Origin: Corynebacterium striatum ATCC 6940
GTDB lineage: Bacteria; Actinomycetota; Actinomycetes; Mycobacteriales; Mycobacteriaceae
Reading direction: 5' to 3'
Assembly: GCF_000159135.1 (NCBI RefSeq)
Contig: NZ_GG667523.1
Location: forward strand, 103,614-167,613
DNA: 64,000 bases
The position numbers were made by a program, and so were the translations under genes. The notes under the pieces were generated by a model. That model saw only the letters and a program-made list of their open reading frames with translations. It was not told where the DNA came from and did no database searches. Positions 26,435 to 34,381 of the stretch are shown here, piece after piece. Positions within the stretch are counted from its first letter, which is position 1; the number at the start of each line of letters is the position of its first letter.

Positions 26435-27223
26435 TTAGCCCCGTGCGCTATCAAAACCCACGGAGAGGTAAATGCTCATCACCACGACGAGGGTGAGCAA
26501 GGCGTAGCGAATCAGCTTGGTGCCACCGCCTAAGACAGTGCGCGCACCGAGCTGGGCGCCAAGTACGTTAGCTGCAGCTAGAACTAGGGCGAGACCCCAC
26601 AGGATGTGCCCGCCCAGGATGAACACGATGAGCGCGCCGACGTTAGTGCAGGTGTTCACCACCTTGGACATGGCGGCAGAGCGCAAGAAGTTCTGCGAAA
26701 AAATTGCGGTGAACGCCATGATGAGGAACATGCCGGTGCCGGGGCCAAAGATACCGTCGTAGAAGGCAATGCACGCCACCGCGCCCAGAGCCGCACACGT
26801 GCGCCAGCCGCCGCGGATTCCTTCGCTCTCGTTCGTACCGAAGCTGGGGCGGAAAGCCACGAAGACACCAACGCAGACCATCAGCACGATGATGAGCGGA
26901 CGCATCACGTCTTTGTCGATCATCGCTGCGGCGCCCGCGCCTAGGCCCGAACACACCATTGCCGCTAGACCCAGGCGAATGAGTTCGGCCGCCGAAGGGC
27001 GCACCTTGCGAACGAGAGTAAAGGCAGCCGACGCCGTTCCGGACACTGCGGCCACCTTGTTGGTAGCCAGTGCGGTGGCCGGTGCGAGCTGCGGCGCTAC
27101 GGCCATAATGAGCGGAATCAGCACGAGACCGCCGCCGCCGATGACGGCGTCAATCCACCCCGCGACTGCTGCTCCGGACGTCAAAATTGCCCAGCCACTA
27201 ATCCCCAAGTCTGCGAGATCCAT
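26435..27223 (-). CDS. TauE/SafE-family membrane transporter
   Basis: 262 residues from ATG 27223, chosen because helix 1 starts directly after it; the open frame further upstream is polar and runs into the divergent gene. About eight helices. The family signature AVIGGGGLVLIPLIM lies near residues 28-42, followed by ALATNKVAAVSGTASA and a second-half repeat with DGIFGPGTGMFLI. Members export sulfite, sulfoacetate or other organic anions; the substrate is unknown. The stop is 1 bp from the convergent hrpB stop. Confidence 0.85.
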   Translation of the reverse strand: MDLADLGISGWAILTSGAAVAGWIDAVIGGGGLVLIPLIMAVAPQLAPATALATNKVAAVSGTASAAFTLVRKVRPSAAELIRLGLAAMVCSGLGAGAAAMIDKDVMRPLIIVLMVCVGVFVAFRPSFGTNESEGIRGGWRTCAALGAVACIAFYDGIFGPGTGMFLIMAFTAIFSQNFLRSAAMSKVVNTCTNVGALIVFILGGHILWGLALVLAAANVLGAQLGARTVLGGGTKLIRYALLTLVVVMSIYLSVGFDSARG

Positions 27224-27244
27224 GCATTTATTAAACTCGATGCC

Positions 27245-28300
27245 ATGTCTGTTCGTGCACGTTGGGCCATAGTCGTTCCGGGGTCCCTCGCAGTGGGAGC
27301 CCTTTTCACCTATCTGCACGTCCCCGCCGCCTGGATCTTGGCAGCCCTTCTTGTCTCGGGTGCCATGGCGCTCAGCACGGGCGAAGAGCTCGTCGTGAAC
27401 AAGCACTTCTACGCCGTGGCCCGCGGATTCATCGGCATGATGGCGGCGATGCCCCTCACCCTGGTGGCGGCCTCCACCATCATCGGTTTAGTCCCTGCCG
27501 CTATCACGATGTCTCTCATCACGGCCATAGTCGGAATGGCAGGAGGCATGCTGCTGCACCGCTCGCAGCCCAAGGATATTTCCTGGGAGACCGGCATCTT
27601 GTCGATGCTCCCCGGTGGCGCGTCCCTCATGCCCGCGCTGGCCAGTGAGCTCGGTGCTGACTATCGCTACGTCGCACTGACGCAATACCTGCGCCTTCTG
27701 GCGGTATCCATCTCCCTGCCTTTCATAGTGTCGCTGCTGACCAGCCCGGCCGGGCAAGGCGTCGACATGAGCGTCCAAGGTGAAACCACCTGGTGGATCG
27801 TGCTGCTCACGGTGGCTATTGCCGTTCTGGGCGAGCGCTTGGGCAAGCTCGCTCACCTGCCAGCTTCATCGGTGCTTGGCCCGCTCATCATCACCGTCAT
27901 CGTGGCGCAGTTCCTGCCGGCGGGCCACACGCTGGAACCGCTGTACGCGTTCAAGATCATGGCATTCATGTCCATTGGCTGGGTCTGCGGCGGCGGTTTG
28001 TCCGTCCCCGCACTGAAGTCCTTTGCCAAGCAGCTTCCGGCCACGATCCTTTTCATCATTGTGGTCATGGGCGTATGCGCGCTGACCGCGTGGCCGCTGA
28101 CGGCGTGGCTCGGAATTAGCTACTTCGAGGCCTACCTCGCCACCACGCCAGGCGCACTCGAAACCGTTCTGGCGCTCTCCGCCGAAGGTGGCGCGGGCCC
28201 AGCCGTCGTGGCGGTGCAGATCATCCGCCTCATCATCGTCTTGGTCATCGCGGGATATCTCCCACAGATCTTGCGCCTGCTCAAACGTCTGCGGAGGTAG
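27245..28300 (+). CDS. AbrB-family integral membrane protein (ammonia monooxygenase-like, PF05145)
   Basis: 351 residues with about ten helices arranged as two similar halves. The family segments HVPAAWILAALLVSGAMAL and LPASSVLGPLIITVIVAQF have the characteristic PxxxxLGPL pattern, and the second half contains TTPGALETVLALSAEGG. These proteins are unrelated to the DNA-binding AbrB of Bacillus; they are annotated as putative transporters or regulators. Divergent from the TauE gene with only 21 bp between starts, so both promoters overlap the coding edges or the mRNAs are leaderless. Confidence 0.8.
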   Translation: MSVRARWAIVVPGSLAVGALFTYLHVPAAWILAALLVSGAMALSTGEELVVNKHFYAVARGFIGMMAAMPLTLVAASTIIGLVPAAITMSLITAIVGMAGGMLLHRSQPKDISWETGILSMLPGGASLMPALASELGADYRYVALTQYLRLLAVSISLPFIVSLLTSPAGQGVDMSVQGETTWWIVLLTVAIAVLGERLGKLAHLPASSVLGPLIITVIVAQFLPAGHTLEPLYAFKIMAFMSIGWVCGGGLSVPALKSFAKQLPATILFIIVVMGVCALTAWPLTAWLGISYFEAYLATTPGALETVLALSAEGGAGPAVVAVQIIRLIIVLVIAGYLPQILRLLKRLRR

Positions 28301-28381
28301 GGTTTCGAAAGCATCGCCCTTAACGCGCTAGCCCTGGAGCAGGCACTGTACCTGCTCTGGCGGCATGAGAATTGGGGTCCT

Positions 28382-30043
28382 TTAATTAAGGACTGCGTGG
28401 CGCAGGATAGACATCGGAACCGAGCCCAGTGCGAGGGCCTCGGAGTGGAAGTCACGCACGGACATACCCTGCGCCACGGCTTCCTCGCGGGTCTGCTGCC
28501 ACAGGCGCTCGCCCAGAGCATAGGAAGGCGCTTGGCCTGGCCAGCCCAGGTAACGGTTGACCTCGAAGTTCAGGTTCGCGTCATCCATCGCGGTGTTCTC
28601 ACGCATAAACGTCTTCACATGCGCCTTGTCCCACTTGCCCGGATTCGTGCAATCCGGCAGCTTCTTGCCCAAGTGCAATCCGATGTCGACCACCACGCGG
28701 GCGGCGCGGAAGCGCTGGGCGTCGAGAAGCCCCATGCGGAAACCAGGATCATCCATGTAACCGAGCTCGGCCATGAGCGCCTCAGCATAGAGCGCCCAAC
28801 CCTCGCCGTGTCCGGAGTTCCAGGTCACCGCTCGCCGCCACAGGTTGAGATCCTCCTGCACCAGCGCAGAACCCAACTGCAGGTGGTGGCCCGGCGCGCC
28901 CTCATGGTGCACCGTGGTCAGCTCCTGCCAGGTGTGGAAGCGCTCCTGACCGGCCGGAACGGACCACCACATGCGGCCCGGGCGGGAGAAGTCATCCGAC
29001 GGTGCGGTGTAGAAGATTCCACCAGTACCCGCAGGGTCGATGCGGCACTCAATGTTCTTGATCTGCTCCGGAATGTCGAACTCAGTGCCGTCCAGTTCCT
29101 TGATCACCTTGTCCGCGGTGGCCTGCATCCACTCCACCAGCGCGTCGGTGCCCTCAAGAACGTAGCGCTCTTCCTGGTTAAGCTTGCGCATCGCGGTCTT
29201 CACGTTGCAGTCAGAACCGTACAGCTCGTGGGCGATCTTCTCTTGCTCAGCGCTGATTTCGGCAACGCGTTCAAGACCCCATTCATAAGCCTCGTCAAGA
29301 TCGACGGTGTCACCAACGAACAGCTTGGAGAAGCGCTCGTAGCGGTCACGCCCCACGGCATCCTCTGTAGGAGCCTGCGGCTGCAAGTCGTTGGAGAGCC
29401 AGTCAGCGAACTGACCAAACGCATGCTTTGCTGCTTCCACCTCAGGGTCTTCAACTCCCAGGTTCTCTAGCATCGAATCGGAGTCGGCAAGGCGTTCACA
29501 CTGCACAAAGACCTCGTTAATTTGGCGGTGCGGCGGAACCATGCCGTGCGAAGCAGCCTCCTTAAGGGAGTCTTTATATCCGGTCAATGCACCGCCCACC
29601 TTGGACAGGCGGGAGCGAATGGCGTCCAGCTGTTCCGGAGTGTCCTGGGGCATGAGCAGCAAGGTGTCACGGATGGTCTGCACTGGTGAAGCGATGTTGT
29701 TGAGGCTACGGATGTCCTCACCATGGTGATGCAGGTCAAGGTCCAGGCAGAGGCGGTCACGCAGGACCGCGGCGGTTACGTAGTCAACCTCGTCGAAGTC
29801 ATCCTCGTCATCAGACTCGTCGGTTGTGTCATCCAACGCATCGACGTCAGCGACCATGTCTCGCGTGCGATCCGCGATGGCAGCGTAGTACTCAGGTGAG
29901 AAATCCTGCAGTTCACCCTCATAACCCGGGATTCCCCAGGCGGTTGCCTCAGTAGGGCTAAGCTGTGCGAGGTCATGAACAAAGTTATCGCAGGCGGCGT
30001 CCAACAGAGAAGGCTGGCGCTTGTGGGTTGACTCTGAACTCAT
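28382..30043 (-). CDS. DUF885 family zinc-peptidase-like protein
   Basis: 553 residues from ATG 30043 (MSSESTHKRQPS). The signature HHEGAPGHHLQLG lies near residue 385 with a downstream GHGEGWALYAEALMAELG (Glu ligand), together resembling a gluzincin active site. DUF885 proteins are predicted metallopeptidases, some acting on dipeptides. An acidic run is seen near residues 85-100 (DDTTDESDDEDDFDEVD). No signal peptide. A single gene with its own promoter region (30044-30112). Confidence 0.85.
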   Translation of the reverse strand: MSSESTHKRQPSLLDAACDNFVHDLAQLSPTEATAWGIPGYEGELQDFSPEYYAAIADRTRDMVADVDALDDTTDESDDEDDFDEVDYVTAAVLRDRLCLDLDLHHHGEDIRSLNNIASPVQTIRDTLLLMPQDTPEQLDAIRSRLSKVGGALTGYKDSLKEAASHGMVPPHRQINEVFVQCERLADSDSMLENLGVEDPEVEAAKHAFGQFADWLSNDLQPQAPTEDAVGRDRYERFSKLFVGDTVDLDEAYEWGLERVAEISAEQEKIAHELYGSDCNVKTAMRKLNQEERYVLEGTDALVEWMQATADKVIKELDGTEFDIPEQIKNIECRIDPAGTGGIFYTAPSDDFSRPGRMWWSVPAGQERFHTWQELTTVHHEGAPGHHLQLGSALVQEDLNLWRRAVTWNSGHGEGWALYAEALMAELGYMDDPGFRMGLLDAQRFRAARVVVDIGLHLGKKLPDCTNPGKWDKAHVKTFMRENTAMDDANLNFEVNRYLGWPGQAPSYALGERLWQQTREEAVAQGMSVRDFHSEALALGSVPMSILRHAVLN

Positions 30044-30112
30044 GAGGGTGAAGTCTATCCTCAATCTGCAGGTTAGGGCCAATTCAAAAGCCAAACGTTG
30101 TGGCCTTGTTAG

Positions 30113-30682
30113 CTACTTGTTATTCCACTTAATTCCTGGATTTACCCAACCTTCGAATCCCTCCAGCACAGCCACGGGAGTGGGAGCTAGAACCAGGGCG
30201 TCGACAAAGCGGCGCTGCACGAAGCCTGCCTTAGACATTGCGGCAAACATATCGACGAACGGGCGCCAGAACCCCTCAGTATCCACCAGTCCCACAGGTC
30301 CCGTCACGTGGCCGAGCTGTTGCATGGTGAGAACCTCAGCGAGCTCCTCCAACGTTCCCACGCCGCCTGGCAGGCAGATGTAGGCATCCGCAAGGTTCTC
30401 CATTCGAGTCTTGCGCTCCGCCATGGTTTCCACCACTTCAAGGCTGGTCAGGCCCGGATGCGAGAGCTCCAGATCCACCAGCTCCTCTGGGATCACGCCG
30501 GTTACGCTTCCGCCGTGGGCGAGGCAGGCGTCTGCCACGATGCCCATCAGCCCCACGTTGCCGCCGCCATAAACCAGGTTCAGACCGCGGTCTGCCAGCT
30601 CCTCCCCCAGCTGCCGGGCTGCCTCACCATAAGCTTCAGAGTTACCTGTGGCCGATCCGCAATACACCGCAACTGACTTCAT
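30113..30682 (-). CDS. LOG-family Rossmann protein (cytokinin riboside 5'-monophosphate phosphoribohydrolase)
   Basis: 189 residues. The LOG signatures GGGNVGLMG (near 45) and PGGVGTLEE (near 108) are intact, with the catalytic Arg/Glu in RKTRMENLADAYICLPGG. It cleaves nucleoside 5'-monophosphates, releasing the base; a Corynebacterium homologue is known to do this with AMP and cytokinin nucleotides. ATG 30682 is preferred over 30691 since TAGGATGAAATCC places AGGA at good spacing. Divergent from the sirtuin. Confidence 0.88.
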   Translation of the reverse strand: MKSVAVYCGSATGNSEAYGEAARQLGEELADRGLNLVYGGGNVGLMGIVADACLAHGGSVTGVIPEELVDLELSHPGLTSLEVVETMAERKTRMENLADAYICLPGGVGTLEELAEVLTMQQLGHVTGPVGLVDTEGFWRPFVDMFAAMSKAGFVQRRFVDALVLAPTPVAVLEGFEGWVNPGIKWNNK

Positions 30683-30712
30683 GGATTTCATCCTATAGCT
30701 ATCGTGGCTTTC

Positions 30713-31453
30713 ATGAATGACAGTCCCAGCGCCCCACTTCGCCATGCTCTGGATCGCGCGCGCGATTTAATAAAGAACGCCCACCGCATTGAGATATTCA
30801 CGGGCGCTGGCATGTCTGCCGATTCAGGTCTGGCCACGTACCGCGATCCCGATTCTGGAATCTGGGAGAACGTAGACCCACAGGACATGGCAACCATTGA
30901 TGCATGGGCCAAGGACCCAATCCGTATGTGGCGCTGGTACGCCCACCGCCGCCATCAGGCGGAAAAGGCGCAGCCCAACGCAGGTCATATTGCGTTGGCG
31001 CAGTGGGATAAAGAGGTCACTGTCACCACCCAGAACATTGATGACCTGCATGAGAGAGCAGGCACTGACGACGTCGTGCATCTCCACGGTTCCCTCTTTG
31101 CCTTCAGGTGCTGCATGTGTGGGCGCCCCTGGCGCGGCGGAGTCGATACGGATACTCCGCCAGAGTGCCCGCTCTGCGGGAACTTGGTGCGGCCGGGCGT
31201 TGTGTGGTTCGGCGAGGCCCTTCCCCAACGGGAATGGGAGGAAGCAGAGAAGAGGATGGCCGCTGCCGATCTGGTGATAATCGTGGGCACTTCGGGCGTG
31301 GTATACCCCGCCGCTGGACTGCCCCGGATAGCACACCAGTTAGGAACACCGATCATCGAAGTTTCTCCGCAAAGCACAGATTTAACCAGCTTATCTACGG
31401 TTTTTATTAATTCAACGGCCGCGGATGCACTTCCCAAGTTGGTCAACCTTTAG
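30713..31453 (+). CDS. Class III sirtuin (CobB/SIRT5-like NAD-dependent deacylase)
   Basis: About 246 residues from ATG 30713; GTG 30704 would add three. EIFTGAGMSADSGLATYRD (NAD binding), TQNIDDLHERAG, HLHGS (catalytic His) and the zinc ligands CxxC in CCMCG and CPLCG are all present. MWRWYAHRR provides the YxxR pair that in CobB and SIRT5 binds acidic acyl groups, so desuccinylase activity is expected as well as deacetylation. Cytosolic. It precedes the ROK regulator by 65 bp but has a different promoter. Confidence 0.9.
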   Translation: MNDSPSAPLRHALDRARDLIKNAHRIEIFTGAGMSADSGLATYRDPDSGIWENVDPQDMATIDAWAKDPIRMWRWYAHRRHQAEKAQPNAGHIALAQWDKEVTVTTQNIDDLHERAGTDDVVHLHGSLFAFRCCMCGRPWRGGVDTDTPPECPLCGNLVRPGVVWFGEALPQREWEEAEKRMAAADLVIIVGTSGVVYPAAGLPRIAHQLGTPIIEVSPQSTDLTSLSTVFINSTAADALPKLVNL

Positions 31454-31518
31454 ACCATGTTGTCTAGCTGTCAAGTGCCCCATTAGACAAGGCGGTCTAG
31501 CCTGTCTATACTTTACAC
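31450..31518 (+). promoter_or_regulatory. ROK-gene promoter with five GTCTA/TAGAC elements
   Basis: Five copies of TAGAC or its complement GTCTA occur within 60 bp (31451, 31462, 31484, 31495 and 31504). The best pair is TTGTCTA (31460-31466) with TTAGACAA (31483-31490). A -35 TTAGAC (31483-31488) and -10 TATACT (31507-31512) are spaced by 18 bp. Transcription would start at or next to the ATG at 31519, giving a leaderless mRNA. The repeats overlap the promoter, so autoregulation by the ROK protein is likely. Confidence 0.65.
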
Positions 31519-32610
31519 ATGCTCAAACCTGGACCAGTGTTCACGCGCCCACGCACCCCGGCAGCGAAGTGCCTCCACCTCGTGCGTCTTAATCCGATCA
31601 TCACGCGCAGTGAGCTCGTCGAAGCGACTGGTCTATCCCAACCCACGATCACCCGTGCCACCGCGGCTCTTCTCCAAAAGGGCCTCGTCCAGGAACGCAA
31701 TGACCTGACTCGTTCACGCGGCCGCGGCCGCCCCACCGTTCCCCTTGAGGTCGCCGAGAATAACTGGATTCTCGCCGGCATTGCGGTGGGTACCTCCCAA
31801 ACCCACATCGGCTTTTATGACACGATGGGCCGCACGATCCGCGAAGACGACGTCTCTACCCCAGTGGCGCAGTTGAGCGAAGAAGACTTCATTGAGCACA
31901 TCATGGCGGGCGTCAACCGCCTGATGACCGGCCTCGATCGCAAGCTGGTTTCCGTCGGCGTCACCACCTCTGGCACCGTGGACAACGAGGGCCGCATTAC
32001 TGCGAGCAACTTGGGCTGGGAAAACGTCGACATCGCCGAGCGCCTGCGCTTTCAGTTTGGCGTTCCCGTGGTTGTCTCCTCCGCAATCCCCGCTATCTTG
32101 GGCTCCGAAACACAGGCCGCCGAGCTCGGTAACACCGATCCAGTTCTCGTTCTCTTCGCGGATGACTCTATCGGTGCGGCACTTTCTGCCAATGATGAAG
32201 TCTCCCAAATCATTCCCCTTCCGGCGACATCCCAGCTCGCCGACCCAGAGGAATCACTCACCACAGCGGCCGTCCTGCGCAAGCTCGGCCGCACCGGCAC
32301 CTTGGCTGAGGCCGTCGCAGCTGCCGCAAACAACCCGGCTGAACGCAAAATCCTGGATGACCGTGCCCGCCAACTGGGCGAAATCGCCGCATTGCTCGTA
32401 AACGAATATCAACCAGCCACTGTCGTTGTAGCGGGTAGCGCCTTCCTCGACGACCCTGCAGCCCCGAAGCTCTTTGCTGCCGCGGTGCGCGAAAAGGCCG
32501 GTCGCAGTACCCAGCTGCGCGTCATCCCCTCCCTCAAAGAGATCGTTCGCGCCATCACCCGTGCGATTGCGCTGGACCCGCTTCTGCGCGTGCCGCTGGA
32601 ACTGTTTTAA
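31519..32610 (+). CDS. ROK-family transcriptional regulator
   Basis: 363 residues. An N-terminal winged helix-turn-helix (LVRLNPIITRSELVEATGLSQPTITRATAALLQKGLVQER, residues about 15-55) and an AT-rich-minor-groove-type basic stretch (RSRGRGRPTVP) are followed by a ROK sugar-kinase-like domain (about 80-363) without the usual zinc-binding CxCGxxGC motif. Such repressors sense sugars or sugar phosphates. No sugar genes adjoin, so the regulon lies elsewhere apart from probable autoregulation. Confidence 0.88.
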   Translation: MLKPGPVFTRPRTPAAKCLHLVRLNPIITRSELVEATGLSQPTITRATAALLQKGLVQERNDLTRSRGRGRPTVPLEVAENNWILAGIAVGTSQTHIGFYDTMGRTIREDDVSTPVAQLSEEDFIEHIMAGVNRLMTGLDRKLVSVGVTTSGTVDNEGRITASNLGWENVDIAERLRFQFGVPVVVSSAIPAILGSETQAAELGNTDPVLVLFADDSIGAALSANDEVSQIIPLPATSQLADPEESLTTAAVLRKLGRTGTLAEAVAAAANNPAERKILDDRARQLGEIAALLVNEYQPATVVVAGSAFLDDPAAPKLFAAAVREKAGRSTQLRVIPSLKEIVRAITRAIALDPLLRVPLELF

Positions 32611-32621
32611 GACTCGGCCAT

Positions 32622-33215
32622 TTAAGACTCGTCCACGATTGCGCGCACGTCGTCGGCGCTCGTGAACAAGTGCGCCTGCAATCCTGCTGCGGCCGCTCCA
32701 TCGACAAAGTCTTGCCGATCATCAAAGAAGTGCACCTTCTCAGCTGTCGCGGCAAGAGCATCGACGGCAACTTTGTATGCCTCTACATCCGGTTTGGCCA
32801 CGCCAATATCGCAGCTAAATACCACTGCAGCGCAGTCTTCAATCCAATCGTGTTCACTGCGTACGGCATCCGCCAAGGTAGTGGGGATGTTAGAGAGCAA
32901 GCCCACCGTGTGCCCCTCGCCAATGAGCCGCTGCACTAAAGCAACCATCTCCGGTTCGGAGTCCATGTAATAGCGATTGTCGAGTTCCACAGCTTCCGCA
33001 ACGTCAAACTCCCCGAGCTCCACGCTGGCAGAAATACGGTTCCAATACATTGAATCGGACATGATTCCGGCGTCGTATGCCGGGCGAAACTCCTGATAAG
33101 TTTCCCAGAACCTCGCGGGGTCCGCGGGATTTACCAGCCTCTCGAGCTCGGCTTGTTGCTCCGCGCTGGCAATGCGCATGAGCACGCCGTACATATCGAA
33201 AAGAAGCTTAGCCAT
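32622..33215 (-). CDS. HAD-superfamily hydrolase
   Basis: 197 residues of the HAD subfamily IA type: nucleophile Asp in LLFDMYGVLM (motif I), LLSNIPTT (motif II), the Lys in GVAKPDVEAY (motif III) and HFFDDRQDFVDGA (motif IV). In motif I the usual second Asp (DxD) is Tyr (DMY), as in some YihX-like relatives, which may alter the acid/base step. The substrate is probably a small phosphorylated metabolite. Convergent with the ROK gene, 11 bp apart. Confidence 0.85.
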   Translation of the reverse strand: MAKLLFDMYGVLMRIASAEQQAELERLVNPADPARFWETYQEFRPAYDAGIMSDSMYWNRISASVELGEFDVAEAVELDNRYYMDSEPEMVALVQRLIGEGHTVGLLSNIPTTLADAVRSEHDWIEDCAAVVFSCDIGVAKPDVEAYKVAVDALAATAEKVHFFDDRQDFVDGAAAAGLQAHLFTSADDVRAIVDES

Positions 33216-33225
33216 GCGCCCCAGT

Positions 33226-33573
33226 CTAGACGCGGCGCGCCTGAGTCAGCACAGCCAGGATTCCCACCGCGGCACCGGCAACGAACATCGGCAGCGGAAC
33301 TTCAGCATGACTCCACGGCAGCATACCGATAGAGGCAACGGATCCGAGCAGTAAAAGCCCAGCCAAGCTATACAGCGAACGAGTCACCGGACGGCACACG
33401 CCAAGCGCACCCGCTAGCATCCCGAACCCTGCTACTGGACCGAGCATCAGCGCAAAGGTGAAAAGAAATGTGCCCAACGCAAGGTACGTCGAGTTCATAG
33501 CCATACCACCGACTAGAGCCACCGCCAGTAGTGCTAGTGCAAAACTGATGAGGATCTTGTTCTTGGTAGTCAT
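33226..33573 (-). CDS. Small four-helix membrane protein, unknown function
   Basis: 115 residues with about four hydrophobic helices (about 7-27, 31-55, 65-83 and 92-109) and short loops. No family recognised. The ribosome site GGGAG lies within the 3' arm of a strong hairpin that ends at the ATG, so translation is probably restricted (see the terminator entry). It lies downstream of ferritin on the same strand. Confidence 0.7.
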   Translation of the reverse strand: MTTKNKILISFALALLAVALVGGMAMNSTYLALGTFLFTFALMLGPVAGFGMLAGALGVCRPVTRSLYSLAGLLLLGSVASIGMLPWSHAEVPLPMFVAGAAVGILAVLTQARRV

Positions 33574-33574
33574 A

Positions 33575-33618
33575 AATAAAGTCTCCCACCGAGCGTTTAC
33601 TCGATGGGAGACTTTATT
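33575..33618 (-). terminator. Hairpin between ferritin and the small membrane protein
   Basis: AATAAAGTCTCCCA (33575-33588) pairs perfectly with TGGGAGACTTTATT (33605-33618). Inside is a further CGAG/CTCG pair with one mismatch. Read on the minus strand it follows the ferritin stop by about 26 bp and ends in CTTTATTT, so it can terminate ferritin mRNA. The same arm includes the GGGAG ribosome site of the next gene. Confidence 0.8.
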
Positions 33619-33644
33619 AAATCTTGACGGCTTCGTTATAGATA

Positions 33645-34133
33645 TTACGAGTTGCGGGATGCCAGGCCAGCGTCGATGCGCAGCAGGCCAGAGCCATCGT
33701 TGCCAACCAGCTTAATCTGGTCAATAATCTCGCTAACAGTAGCCTCTTCCCCAATCTGCTCATCCAAGAACCAGTTAATGAGGGAGCGGGAATCCAAGTC
33801 ACCAGCAGCGTCAGCGGCGCGAGCGATCTCACGGATCTGCTCGGATACCTTCTGCTCGTGAGCAAAGGCAGCCTCGAAAGCATCCAACGGAGTTGCTGCC
33901 TTGATGGAAGGAACCGGGATGTCAGAAAGCTCTACTCGGTAGCCGCGGTCCAGCAGGTGCTGAGCAATCTTCTGCGCATGCTCGCGCTCTTCTGCAGCCT
34001 GTGCGTAGAACCAGTCGCGCATACCCGGGAAGGAGAGGTTGTCCAACTCGTATGCCAGCTGGGTGTAAATCAGAGCAGCGCCGTGCTCGTTGATTACCTG
34101 GTTGTTCAGGAGGGTTTGCAGCTTCTCGTCCAT
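33645..34133 (-). CDS. ftn: Ferritin
   Basis: 162 residues, the normal bacterial ferritin length. It has the four-helix bundle with ferroxidase ligands: Glu in NEHGAALIYTQ (near 17), the EEREHAQKI (ExxxH) motif near 50, and later EQKVSEQIREI and a helix ending FLDEQIGEE. It stores iron as a mineral core in the cytosol. In C. glutamicum, ftn responds to DtxR; no clear DtxR box was found in the 248 bp upstream here. The haem genes next door fit an iron-handling neighbourhood. Confidence 0.92.
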   Translation of the reverse strand: MDEKLQTLLNNQVINEHGAALIYTQLAYELDNLSFPGMRDWFYAQAAEEREHAQKIAQHLLDRGYRVELSDIPVPSIKAATPLDAFEAAFAHEQKVSEQIREIARAADAAGDLDSRSLINWFLDEQIGEEATVSEIIDQIKLVGNDGSGLLRIDAGLASRNS

Positions 34134-34285
34134 GTCAGGAACCTTTCTCTAAGACCCCCGGTAAGTGCAATTTCCTATCAAACCGGGGCGTTTCATTAAG
34201 TGCAACACCAACAATACAGATTTATTTCCGTCGCGCTAGGAAGGATTGCTTTAGCAAACATGCCGGTCAAAGCTACTTTTTGGGT

Positions 34286-34315
34286 TGGATATCCTAACTT
34301 TACTCAGGATATCCA
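34286..34315. repeat. Pair of GGATATCC palindromes 20 bp apart
   Basis: TGGATATCCT (34286-34295) and AGGATATCCA (34306-34315) are reverse complements of each other, and each contains the self-palindrome GGATATCC. Centre-to-centre distance is 20 bp, two helical turns. They lie between the ferritin start and the end of the HtaC-like gene. They may be a two-site operator, or a hairpin at the end of the haem gene transcript. Confidence 0.6.
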
Positions 34316-34381
34316 CCACTGCATTCCCTCCTTAGGGCAACCGCGACACAACCAAGCCACGCTTGACGACGCCGCCCTTGC

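Noticed and set aside
28330..28365. A terminator hairpin AGCAGG/CCTGCT between the AbrB-family and DUF885 genes
   Set aside because: The stem has only 6 bp and no T-tract, too weak to call.
31616..32610. ROK protein as an active sugar kinase
   Set aside because: It has an N-terminal winged helix-turn-helix and lacks the CxCGxxGC zinc motif, so it is a regulator.
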